Source: CAZGSD01 sp964528305 (lineage in GTDB: Bacteria > Patescibacteriota > Gracilibacteria > UBA1369). From it: a stretch of 64,000 nt of DNA. Under the pieces are notes generated by a model. The model saw only the letters and a program-made list of their open reading frames with translations. It was not told the DNA's origin and ran no database searches. Below are positions 8,807-16,426 of this stretch, piece after piece; the stretch's first letter is position 1; each line of letters begins with the position of its first letter. The stretch covers positions 1-64,000 of the forward strand of contig CAZGSD010000001.1 in the NCBI GenBank assembly GCA_964528305.1, in the 5' to 3' direction. The translations under genes were made by a program, and so were the position numbers.

Positions 8807-9811
8807 ATGCGTGAGGGGGAAAGATCGATTGAAAAATACTTGATGGAAGCCTGGAAGAGGCGGGAGATTTATGTAAAGTCGCAGCGACTGGAAGCATATA
8901 GACTGGCCACACAGGAGGAATTGGAGAGACCGGTGGCTATAGATATTTATGCTGGGCAAGCGGTATTGCAGGTATATGATGAATATTTGGGGCAGGAAGA
9001 TTTGGAAGAAATTAAAAAGTTGCTGCGCGAACATTTTTCCGTGCAAAATTTTTTTGAAAAAAAGCGTTATCGTGTGAAGGAGGTGCTAGGTGGAGGCGGC
9101 GACCAGCGGGAGCCGCCGGTGGAGGTGGTAGTGACGGAAAATCAGCATAAATTTCTGGTGAATTTGAATAATTATCTGGATACGGGGCTTTTTTTGGACC
9201 ACCGTGAAACCAGAAAAATGATAGAAAAAATGGTGCATGATCTGGCTGCTATTAAAAATAATTCTAGTGATAGCGATGGTGAGGCTGATATTCAGGTGCT
9301 CAATTTATTTGCTTATACTGGCTCTTTTTCGGTGTACGCAGCCCGTGGTGGAGCGGCTATGACGCACACGGTGGATTTATCAAAAACTTATTGTGAGTGG
9401 GCGCGCCGCAATCTGGATTTGAATGAATGCCCGGAGTCCAGCAACTGGATTTATCGCATGGATGTATGGGAATTTTACAAGTATGCGGCGCGCAAGGGTT
9501 TGACTTTTGATTTGATTATTATTGATCCACCGACTTTTTCCCGCAACAAAGACAGCAACTTCTCTGTGCAACGGGATCATCAAAAATTGTTGCTGGGAGC
9601 CGCTAACCTGCTTCGTCAGGATGGTGTTATACTTTTTTCCAACAATTGTCTGGACTTCCAAATGGCAACGCAGATGGAACAGTACTTTCAGATTCGAGAC
9701 ATACAAAATGAAACCATCCCTATGGATTTTTGGATAGATACCATTCACCGCGACTGGTGGGAGGGCAAAAACCAGATTCACAACTGCTTTTTGCTCAAAA
9801 AAGCCCCTTAA
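8807..9811 (+). CDS. Class I SAM-dependent rRNA methyltransferase, RlmI/RlmK-like
   Basis: A 334-residue protein resembling the C-terminal half of RlmL (RlmK, m7G2069 of 23S rRNA) and RlmI (m5C1962). Visible motifs are TGLFLDHRETR before the Rossmann fold, NLFAYTGSFSVYAARGGA (SAM-binding motif I), VDLSKTYCEWARRNLDLN (motif II) and IIIDPPTFSR (catalytic/target-base motif IV). The N-terminal ~110 residues form a small RNA-binding-like module in place of a PUA domain. The target nucleotide cannot be assigned from sequence. It is coupled to the receiver-like gene and followed 95 nt later by a tRNA. Confidence 0.85.
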   Translation: MREGERSIEKYLMEAWKRREIYVKSQRLEAYRLATQEELERPVAIDIYAGQAVLQVYDEYLGQEDLEEIKKLLREHFSVQNFFEKKRYRVKEVLGGGGDQREPPVEVVVTENQHKFLVNLNNYLDTGLFLDHRETRKMIEKMVHDLAAIKNNSSDSDGEADIQVLNLFAYTGSFSVYAARGGAAMTHTVDLSKTYCEWARRNLDLNECPESSNWIYRMDVWEFYKYAARKGLTFDLIIIDPPTFSRNKDSNFSVQRDHQKLLLGAANLLRQDGVILFSNNCLDFQMATQMEQYFQIRDIQNETIPMDFWIDTIHRDWWEGKNQIHNCFLLKKAP

Positions 9812-9906
9812 ATTCAACTTGAACTGACCGGTCTTTTTGCTATAATCTGCTGGCAAAGCTGGTACATAGGCCTGAAATTCAGTCCCAGCCACGATATATA
9901 TGGCGC

Positions 9907-9980
9907 GCGGGTGTAGTACAATGGTAGTACAATAGCCTTCCAAGCTGAGGACAGGGGTTCGATTCCCCTCACCCGCTCCA
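9907..9980 (+). tRNA. tRNA-Gly (anticodon UCC)
   Basis: The acceptor strand GCGGGTG (9907-9913) pairs with CACCCGC. The D arm is GTAC...GTAC, the anticodon loop CTTCCAA gives UCC, and the T arm is AGGGG TTCGATT CCCCT. The discriminator T and an encoded CCA (9978-9980) follow. The first base pair of the anticodon stem looks mismatched (A-A). Confidence 0.95.
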
Positions 9981-9982
9981 AA

Positions 9983-11224
9983 TCAAACCAGCGTTGCGAA
10001 ATAATCCGCTAACGTTTCGGCGCGCCTGATCATCTGATAATTTCCATTCGGCTGCAGGAGAAATTCGGCGGGGCGTAATTTACCATTGTAATTGAAGCCC
10101 ATGGCGTGTCCGTGGGCGCCGGCATCGTGTATCACCAGCAAATCCCCTGTTTCTATCTCGGGCAACATTCTGTCTATGGCGAGTTTATCATTGTTTTCAC
10201 ATAGACCGCCCACGATGTCGTATTGATGTGTGAGTGGGGCCTCCTCATTGCCCAGGACTGTAATGTGGTGATAGGCGCCATACATGCCGGGCCGCATCAA
10301 ATCAGCCATACTAGCGTCCACTCCTATGTAGTTTTTATAGGTGTTTTTTTGATGAATAGCGCGTGTGATCAGATAGCCGTGCGGGCCGGTCACCCACCGG
10401 CCGTTTTCTGTGTAGATGGCGACTGCCGGGTGACCGGCCCGCAGCAACACATCGTCATGCACCGATCTGATTCCCTGCGCTACTGCATTGAGATCCAATG
10501 GCTTTTGATTCTCCTGATATGGTATGCCAAACCCACCACCGATATTGGCGAATTCAAAAGTGATGCCAGTTTTTTGATGAATTTCCAGCATTAATTGAAA
10601 AAGCATTTTGGCTGTATCGATTAAATACTCCGCCTCCAGGCAGTTACTGGCAACCATGGTATGCATGCCAAATCTTTTTACTCCTGCTCTTTGCATCTGC
10701 TGATAGATAGCGTGCATCTGCTCGCGAGTGGCACCGAATTTTGCTTCGAGAGGTTTACCAATAATGCTATTTCCGTCTTTCAAATCACCAGGGTTGTAGC
10801 GGGCGCAGCCGATCTGTGGTAATTCACCGAGATGTTTTTGATAGTAAGCTAGGTGACTAATATCGTCGAAATTAATGATAGCATCGAGACGGGAGGCTTC
10901 TTGAAATTCTTGGGCGGGCGTATTGTTGCTGGTGAAGAAAATATTTTCTTCAGTTAGTCCAGCTTTTTCCGCTAAGAGCAATTCCGCCAAACTGCTGCAA
11001 TCCAAGCCCATCCCCTCCTCAGCCAATATTTTTAAAATATGAGGGTTTGGTAATGCCTTCACGGCAAAAAAATTTTTATGTTGAAGGCCGGCATTGGCAA
11101 AAGCTGCTTTTAAGTTTTGCGCACCAGCTCGAATGGCTTTTTCGTTGTAAATATAAAAAGGTGTGGAGTTGTCTTGCGCCAAGCGTTCAATGTTTGATCG
11201 AGTAAATGGTAAACAACTGGTCAT
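9983..11224 (-). CDS. PLP-dependent alanine-racemase-fold decarboxylase, LysA (diaminopimelate decarboxylase)-like
   Basis: A 413-residue fold-type III PLP decarboxylase. The PLP-lysine motif is FFAVKALPNP (FYAVKAN in LysA), followed by GMGLDCSSLAEL. The glycine-rich phosphate site is NIGGGFGIPY. The C-terminal substrate/PLP residues are GGLCENNDKL (GPxCExxD in LysA) and IHDAGAHGHAMGFNYNG, close to GAYGxxMxSxYN. The usual EPGR motif reads ENGR (in YTENGRWVTG), so the exact substrate (meso-DAP, or a related amino acid or carboxynorspermidine) is not certain. No other lysine-pathway gene is seen. The upstream gene on the same strand is interrupted by the assembly gap. The ATG at 11224 lies 9 nt from the gap. 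Confidence 0.82.
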   Translation of the reverse strand: MTSCLPFTRSNIERLAQDNSTPFYIYNEKAIRAGAQNLKAAFANAGLQHKNFFAVKALPNPHILKILAEEGMGLDCSSLAELLLAEKAGLTEENIFFTSNNTPAQEFQEASRLDAIINFDDISHLAYYQKHLGELPQIGCARYNPGDLKDGNSIIGKPLEAKFGATREQMHAIYQQMQRAGVKRFGMHTMVASNCLEAEYLIDTAKMLFQLMLEIHQKTGITFEFANIGGGFGIPYQENQKPLDLNAVAQGIRSVHDDVLLRAGHPAVAIYTENGRWVTGPHGYLITRAIHQKNTYKNYIGVDASMADLMRPGMYGAYHHITVLGNEEAPLTHQYDIVGGLCENNDKLAIDRMLPEIETGDLLVIHDAGAHGHAMGFNYNGKLRPAEFLLQPNGNYQMIRRAETLADYFATLV

Positions 11225-11233
11225 TTCAAGGGA

Positions 11234-11333
11234 NNNNNNNNNNNNNNNNNNNNNNNNNNNNNNNNNNNNNNNNNNNNNNNNNNNNNNNNNNNNNNNNNNN
11301 NNNNNNNNNNNNNNNNNNNNNNNNNNNNNNNNN
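11234..11333. other. Assembly gap (100 N)
   Basis: Exactly 100 consecutive N, the conventional length for a scaffold gap of unknown size. It cuts the gene at 11334-11687, and the distance to the LysA-like gene is unknown. Confidence 0.99.
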
Positions 11334-11687
11334 TTCAGGCCCGGTCAGACGTGGTTTGAGAGCTATTTTATTTATATCGCCCTTATAGACGCAGAGAATT
11401 CGATTACCTTCGGGGTTGTATGGAGGGATGCCTACCGTACCAGCTAAAATACGATCCTGTATCCAGGTTTTATTGGGTGTGAGATGCGTTTTTCCAGCTA
11501 GTAACTCTCGTGGTATGGAAAAAGTTACCTGAAAACCATTATCTGTGAGCTCTTGTAGAATTTCCTGACAGGCATCGTATTTACTTCCGGAGATTTCCCT
11601 TTGCTCCTGCAGGTGAAAATCAGCCGGCTGGCTAATCAATACTGGAGCTTCCTGAAGCGGAATTTTGTTGCTTTTGCCTGCCATCAT
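11334..11687 (-). CDS. Hypothetical protein, 3'-truncated by the assembly gap
   Basis: The first 118 residues of a minus-strand protein start with ATG-ATG at 11687 and stay open into the gap. No family was recognised. The visible part has no signal peptide and contains the stretches TPNKTWIQDRILAGTVGIPPYNPEG and RILCVYKGDINKIALKPRL in predominantly beta or mixed character. It is in the same orientation as the LysA-like gene, so they may be one operon. The true C-terminus is missing. Confidence 0.55.
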
Positions 11688-11727
11688 AGGGAAAAATCTG
11701 TTTTATTTAAGATATTTAGAATATATC

Positions 11728-11757
11728 TTGACATTTTCTCATAAAATGCTGTAGATT
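11728..11757 (+). promoter_or_regulatory. Predicted strong promoter for the 11783 gene
   Basis: TTGACA at 11728-11733, 18-nt spacer, TAGATT at 11752-11757, about 19 nt upstream of the expected transcription start and 26 nt before the ATG at 11783. Confidence 0.6.
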
Positions 11758-11782
11758 ACAACCCTTAGTTAGTGAATTGATT

Positions 11783-12253
11783 ATGAAAGACGTTCGGACT
11801 ATCTCAACACAATCTTATGCGCTGGGAATTCCTAGCAAGGCTAGACAAATCACTCCATATGATGATCGGGAACTGGCCTGCCTGCTTGGTTTTCCTGAAT
11901 TGCAAGAATATGATGATGTAGAAACCCCAGGCGAAGCTTTTTTGATGTTTAAACGTGAGGTGGAAAATTTGGATAAAATGGTGGAGCTGATTAAATTTCA
12001 CCGTGCTGAATTGATAAAAATATTCGCCCCTGAGATAGTAGACAATCGTGAAGATTTAGGGTTTTGGCGTATATTGTGGCGAACGAATGCTGAGCTGGAA
12101 ATTCCCGTGTCCAGATTGCAATTATCCGAAACTCATCATGGCCCACATTATCGACTGGAATATCGTAGCGGCTATCGGGTATTGCGGGCAAAAGGTCGCT
12201 CTCTGCGGCAGACTATTGCTTTATTTGGAAAAGCAATTAATAGAGAAATTTAA
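11783..12253 (+). CDS. Hypothetical protein, ~156 aa
   Basis: No family was recognised. It is soluble, acidic in the middle and basic at the end. Residues about 55-80 are probably helical (FKREVENLDKMVELIKFHR). The C-terminal half contains THHGPHYRLEYRSGYRVLRAKGRS, which has a beta-hairpin look. ATG 11783 is preferred to the TTG two codons upstream. The next small gene begins 17 nt after its stop, so the pair is probably co-transcribed from the promoter at 11728. Confidence 0.6.
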   Translation: MKDVRTISTQSYALGIPSKARQITPYDDRELACLLGFPELQEYDDVETPGEAFLMFKREVENLDKMVELIKFHRAELIKIFAPEIVDNREDLGFWRILWRTNAELEIPVSRLQLSETHHGPHYRLEYRSGYRVLRAKGRSLRQTIALFGKAINREI

Positions 12254-12270
12254 AATATTTTTTTAAAAAC

Positions 12271-12585
12271 ATGCGCCTTTTCAGTGACCAATCTGATATG
12301 GATTCACTTACTCCAGCTCAACATCTAGAAGAACTGATCTCCAAGCAACCTCTCGCGGAAAGAGTATCAGCTGAAATACGGCTCACAGTTGCAGCTGTCC
12401 GGGACGTGATTAGCGATGAGTTGCGGGCTTTACTGGAAAACGCTTTTTGGCAATTACCTGATGCGCAACTGTATATGGATATTGCCAATAATTTGGGGGC
12501 GAATAAGCCCGTAGTACCGCCTAAATCCAGACTCGATCTGGTTAAAGCCACGTTAATGGCTAAATACAAGGCTAAAAGCGCCTGA
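12271..12585 (+). CDS. Hypothetical protein, 104 aa, helical
   Basis: No family was recognised. The protein appears almost wholly alpha-helical (HLEELISKQPLAERVSAEIR, AVRDVISDELRALLENAFWQ), with a basic tail. It lacks signal or membrane segments. It sits 17 nt after the 11783 gene in the same orientation. The ATG at 12271 is the first start; an ATG at 12298 is also possible. Confidence 0.55.
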   Translation: MRLFSDQSDMDSLTPAQHLEELISKQPLAERVSAEIRLTVAAVRDVISDELRALLENAFWQLPDAQLYMDIANNLGANKPVVPPKSRLDLVKATLMAKYKAKSA

Positions 12586-12663
12586 GAGAGTCTTAAAAAG
12601 ATGGTATTGTGTTTTATACTTCTATACCATAGACTGGTGTCTATTACTTTAATATAAGCAAAT

Positions 12664-13236
12664 ATGGCGGATTATAATCGGGATAGATCTGGTGGTGGAA
12701 GAGATAGAGGTGGTCGAAGTTTTGGTGGTGGTAGAGACTCTGGACGCGGCGGATTTGGTGGGCGTGGTGGGCATGGAGGAGGCCGCGGCGAAGAACGTCA
12801 AATGTTTAAAGCTATTTGTGGCGAATGCGGAGATCAGTGCCAGGTGCCATTTCGTCCATCTGGAGACAGACCTGTGCTTTGCCGGGATTGTTTTGGTGGC
12901 AATGATAGAAAACCACAATCTAGAAATAATGAGTTTAGGGAAAGAGATAATCGTGGTGGACGAGATAGTTATGAAGAAAAAAGTTATCGCAAAGATTCTT
13001 TCCGAGATGCTCCCAAAGATAATTATCAGGAACAATTGGATAGTCTGCACGTCAAACTGGATAAAATATTGAAATTAATTACCCCAGTGTTTTCAGTATC
13101 CAAAGAGAAACACGAAGCGGTGGCAGCCAAGCTCGAGGCGAATAAAGCGGGAGCTGGTGAAGAGAAACTTGCCGATACATCCGATAGTAAAGCTAAAAAA
13201 GCAAAAAAGGCGGTGAAAAAAACTAAGAGTAAATAA
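12664..13236 (+). CDS. RGG-rich zinc-ribbon protein with a CxxC-x17-CxxC motif
   Basis: A 190-residue protein in three parts. The N-terminus (about 1-45) is a Gly/Arg/Asp/Ser-rich RGG-type region typical of RNA-binding tails. The centre holds a zinc ribbon: CGECGDQCQVPFRPSG, then RPVLCRDCF, with four paired cysteines. This resembles the CxxC-x17-CxxC domain common in CPR and other environmental bacteria. The C-terminus is a Lys/Ala-rich basic tail after a coiled region. Function is unknown; RNA or DNA binding is inferred from composition. It is bounded downstream by a strong terminator shared with the convergent GH5 gene. Confidence 0.82.
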   Translation: MADYNRDRSGGGRDRGGRSFGGGRDSGRGGFGGRGGHGGGRGEERQMFKAICGECGDQCQVPFRPSGDRPVLCRDCFGGNDRKPQSRNNEFRERDNRGGRDSYEEKSYRKDSFRDAPKDNYQEQLDSLHVKLDKILKLITPVFSVSKEKHEAVAAKLEANKAGAGEEKLADTSDSKAKKAKKAVKKTKSK

Positions 13237-13301
13237 TGCTCCCCCTTTGTCACCGTGAAGGTTTGATGATGGGAGTAAATGCTTAGTAATTTTGCTACAC
13301 G

Positions 13302-13333
13302 AAAAAAGCGGAGAAGGTCTTCTCCGCTTTTTT
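13302..13333. terminator. Bidirectional intrinsic terminator
   Basis: A perfect inverted repeat, AAAAAAGCGGAGAA / TTCTCCGCTTTTTT, with a 4-nt loop. The poly-A and poly-T flanks let it serve both the upstream zinc-ribbon gene (+) and the convergent GH5 gene (-). Confidence 0.88.
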
Positions 13334-13363
13334 ATTAATAAACTCTGTATGGCTTTCTACTCC

Positions 13364-14530
13364 TTATGGATTGACGGTGCTAAGCATGTTTTTGAAGTAC
13401 ACTCCAAAATTATTAGAAGGAGTGCCTTTATAATCCTTGATTAGAACGTTTTCACAGGAAGTACTCCAGACATTCCAGGTCCAGCCCAAGTAGGAAATAT
13501 TTTTGCTATTAGCCCATGGTAATAGAACTGGCATATAACTAGCAGTGCTGCAAACATTGTCACCAACTTCAGTGGTAACAACCGGCACTTTGGCTGCTAC
13601 CGGAGCGACATTGGCATTCCAACAAGTGACGTTATTACAAACTGATCCTGGATAAGCATGCCAGGCGGCCGCTAAATTATTTTGACTATCATAAGGCTTG
13701 TAAGTCAGCCATTGGCTCAAATCATTGGCCCAATCCAAACCTGCAACCAAGATGACGTTTTTAGCTCCGGTGCCACGGACTGCATTAACTAATGTTTGCA
13801 TACCAGCGACATTCCATTCTAGTGTGCCAACAGTACCTGAATTATCGGTGTAGTATTTAGACATGGCGCAGCCGTTTTTCCAACAAGCCCAGGGGTCTTG
13901 GCTGGGGTTTTTGAAGAAATTTAGTTTTTTCCATTGTTTGGTAACCGGGTCCTGTGTCCAATACCACAATACAGGCTCATTAAAGAGCTCGAAAATTACC
14001 CCCTGATCACCTTTAAAAGTGGTGGCAACTGATTTCCAGAAATCGACAGAATGGTCCGCATCTGCCATTGGCTGCTGATTAAGAGCTTTGACAGTTTTAG
14101 GAGCAGTCCAGTGTAAATCGAGAATGACGTAGAGACCTGCATCATGCAGAGTTTTTACATATGCTTTGACGGCATTCTGATAATTAACTCCGCTATATGC
14201 GGCATTAACTCCATTGATACCAAGCCAGCAGTCTTCGTTCAGTGGAAGTCTGACAGTGTTGGCCTTCCAAGATTTGATAGCCTGAGCGCCGGTGAGAGTG
14301 GTGTCACCTTCAAAAATCCCCCAACCTTGCGCGCAAGCGTATTCACCGCCAGCACGATTGGCTCCGTATAATTTGGTGGTTACGCCGTTTTGATTAACCA
14401 AACGGTTGCCGACTACCTTTAGCGAAAGTGGCACGGTAGCGGCGGATGCGACAATGCTGCTGCCCAGGACGCTAATGGCTACAAAACTTGCTAGGAGCCA
14501 ACTTATTGTCTTTCCTCTATTGATTTTCAT
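13364..14530 (-). CDS. Secreted glycoside hydrolase family 5 (cellulase-like)
   Basis: A 388-residue exported TIM-barrel glycosidase. A signal peptide spans about residues 8-31 (cleavage near ASA-AT). GH5 landmarks are visible: VRLPL (about 93-97), LDLHW (137-141), the acid/base glutamate in ELFNEP (Glu185), AWHAYPG (about 289-295), the nucleophile glutamate in VVTTEVGD (Glu321) and WTWNVW at the end of the barrel. Eight cysteines in the mature part suggest disulfides. GH5 enzymes hydrolyse beta-1,4-glucans or mannans; the substrate cannot be fixed here. It is divergent from pilB. A polysaccharide-degrading enzyme is notable in a reduced genome and may help release sugars at a host or biofilm surface. 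Confidence 0.88.
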   Translation of the reverse strand: MKINRGKTISWLLASFVAISVLGSSIVASAATVPLSLKVVGNRLVNQNGVTTKLYGANRAGGEYACAQGWGIFEGDTTLTGAQAIKSWKANTVRLPLNEDCWLGINGVNAAYSGVNYQNAVKAYVKTLHDAGLYVILDLHWTAPKTVKALNQQPMADADHSVDFWKSVATTFKGDQGVIFELFNEPVLWYWTQDPVTKQWKKLNFFKNPSQDPWACWKNGCAMSKYYTDNSGTVGTLEWNVAGMQTLVNAVRGTGAKNVILVAGLDWANDLSQWLTYKPYDSQNNLAAAWHAYPGSVCNNVTCWNANVAPVAAKVPVVTTEVGDNVCSTASYMPVLLPWANSKNISYLGWTWNVWSTSCENVLIKDYKGTPSNNFGVYFKNMLSTVNP

Positions 14531-14655
14531 AGTTTTAACTTAATTGGTTAAGGTATAAAAACTACGGCTGTGAGTTTAGCTGATTTATGCTTTTTTCTCA
14601 AGTTGCGGAGACGAGGTAATGCGTTCATTATAATGGAAATTAGGGGTTGAAGACA

Positions 14656-14685
14656 TTGATGAGTATGGCTTTTGTGTGCTATAAT
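14656..14685 (+). promoter_or_regulatory. Predicted promoter for pilB and the two-component genes
   Basis: TTGATG at 14656-14661, 18-nt spacer and consensus TATAAT at 14680-14685. The expected start near 14692 leaves only ~14 nt before the ATG at 14706, so the mRNA would have a very short leader. Confidence 0.65.
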
Positions 14686-14705
14686 GATGAGATTTATTCA
14701 TCAAT

Positions 14706-16412
14706 ATGAACAACATCAATATCACCCATTTGAAAAAGCTGCTGCTGGAATCGAATAGTATTTCAGAAGAAATGCTTAGATTAGCCCTGAATGAAGCTGA
14801 GACCAGCCAAATCCCTCTTGAAATAGCTTTGGTTCAAAATGGACATATTTCTGAACAAAAATTGGGGCGGTTGATTGCCAATAATTTAAATGTAAAATTT
14901 ATTGATTTGGACAGTGAGGCGGTGGATAATAATGCTCTTTTTGTGATTCCCGAAGAAGTGGCGGCGAAGCAATCAGTGATTGCCTTTAAGCAGGATGACC
15001 AAGATCTACATGTAGCCACATCAAACATTTCCAATCATGAGGAATGGGCTTTTTTGAAAAAAAAGACCGGCAAAAATATTGTCATATGTTATGCAACTCC
15101 ACAAAGCGTTGTCCGGGCCCTCAAACATTATCGTAATGGCATACAGGCTAGAGCTGCGGAAATACTTGCGAGTATAAATGAGGCCCCGGCTGATCATCAA
15201 TTAGAAACGGACTATAATGATGCGATTATCAGACTGGTTGATCTATTGCTGGAATTTGCCCATGCCAACAATGCCTCCGATATACATATAGAACCAATGA
15301 AAAAGGATGTGGTTATACGTTGTCGTATAGATGGCTCACTTACACGTGTTCTGACCTATCCACGTTTATTGCATGACAAGGTGGTTTCAAGAATTAAAAT
15401 CTTATCCCGACTCTCTATCGATGAGCATGCTGCTGCACAGGACGGCCATTTTAGCTACAAGCAAAAAGACGCCGGCTGTGATGTCCGCGTATCTATCATG
15501 CCCACAACTGCCGGAGAAAATGTGGTAATGAGGCTACTCTCCGAAAACAGTTATCGTCTGTTTATTGATGATATCGGTTTGAATAAAAAAGATTTACATA
15601 GAATTACCGCTGAATTGAAAAAACCATTCGGCATGATTTTGACGGTTGGGCCGACCGGTGCTGGTAAAACCACAACTCTATATTCCCTACTGCATGTCCT
15701 GGATAGAGCTGATGTGAATATTATGACCATAGAAGACCCGGTGGAATATGAAGTGGAGTCACTCCGCCAAATACAGGTCAATGCCAAAAAACAAATTACT
15801 TTTGCGAGCGGTTTGCGCGCCATAGTAAGGCAGGATCCGGATATTATCATGGTTGGTGAAATACGTGACAGAGAGACAGCTGCTATAGGTATCAATGCGG
15901 CCATGACGGGTCATTTGGTTCTCTCCTCTCTGCATTCCAATGACGCTGCCACGACTTTTCCACGTCTGCTGGAAATGGGAATTGCGCCTTTTTTGTTGGC
16001 CTCTTCTCTGAATATGATAATCGCACAACGATTGGTCAGGAAAATATGTGAAAAATGCCGCCTCAGTCAGGTCTGTGACGATTCCGCAAAATCATTAATC
16101 AAAGACAGACCGGAGATTTTACAGTGCATGCGGGATATTACTGGACGTGAAGATTGTCTGGATTTACGCATGTATAGAGGGCGCGGCTGTGAAAACTGTA
16201 ATAATACTGGCTATATGGGTAGAACAGGAATTTTTGAGGTCTTGGAAGTAACTCCAACCATTAAAAGTTTGTTGATCAAAAAAGCCCCCGTCTCTGCTTT
16301 GTTGGAAGAAGCCCATCAAGCGGGAATGACCACCATGCTGCATGATGGTATAGACAAAGTGCTGCGGGGTATTACCACCATTGATGAAGTAATACTTGCA
16401 ACCAATAGTTGA
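14706..16412 (+). CDS. pilB: Type IV pilus assembly ATPase (PilB/GspE family)
   Basis: A 568-residue hexameric ATPase that powers pilin polymerisation at the inner membrane. The N-terminal MshEN-like domain is about 1-140. The ATPase core has Walker A GPTGAGKT (315-322), the Asp box IEDPVEYE (about 342-349), Walker B around QDPDIIMVGEIRDRET, and His box TGHLVLSSLHSNDA. The C-terminal zinc finger is a tetracysteine (CEKC ... CENCNNTG), followed by YMGRTGIFEV. All catalytic elements are intact. It is the first gene of a probable operon with a sensor kinase and a response regulator. No other pilus genes are in the window. Confidence 0.95.
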   Translation: MNNINITHLKKLLLESNSISEEMLRLALNEAETSQIPLEIALVQNGHISEQKLGRLIANNLNVKFIDLDSEAVDNNALFVIPEEVAAKQSVIAFKQDDQDLHVATSNISNHEEWAFLKKKTGKNIVICYATPQSVVRALKHYRNGIQARAAEILASINEAPADHQLETDYNDAIIRLVDLLLEFAHANNASDIHIEPMKKDVVIRCRIDGSLTRVLTYPRLLHDKVVSRIKILSRLSIDEHAAAQDGHFSYKQKDAGCDVRVSIMPTTAGENVVMRLLSENSYRLFIDDIGLNKKDLHRITAELKKPFGMILTVGPTGAGKTTTLYSLLHVLDRADVNIMTIEDPVEYEVESLRQIQVNAKKQITFASGLRAIVRQDPDIIMVGEIRDRETAAIGINAAMTGHLVLSSLHSNDAATTFPRLLEMGIAPFLLASSLNMIIAQRLVRKICEKCRLSQVCDDSAKSLIKDRPEILQCMRDITGREDCLDLRMYRGRGCENCNNTGYMGRTGIFEVLEVTPTIKSLLIKKAPVSALLEEAHQAGMTTMLHDGIDKVLRGITTIDEVILATNS

Positions 16413-16426
16413 TTGATAAAATCAAT

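Noticed and set aside
9380..9943. 187-codon minus-strand ORF
   Set aside because: It is antisense to the methyltransferase gene and runs into the tRNA; no protein-like motifs.
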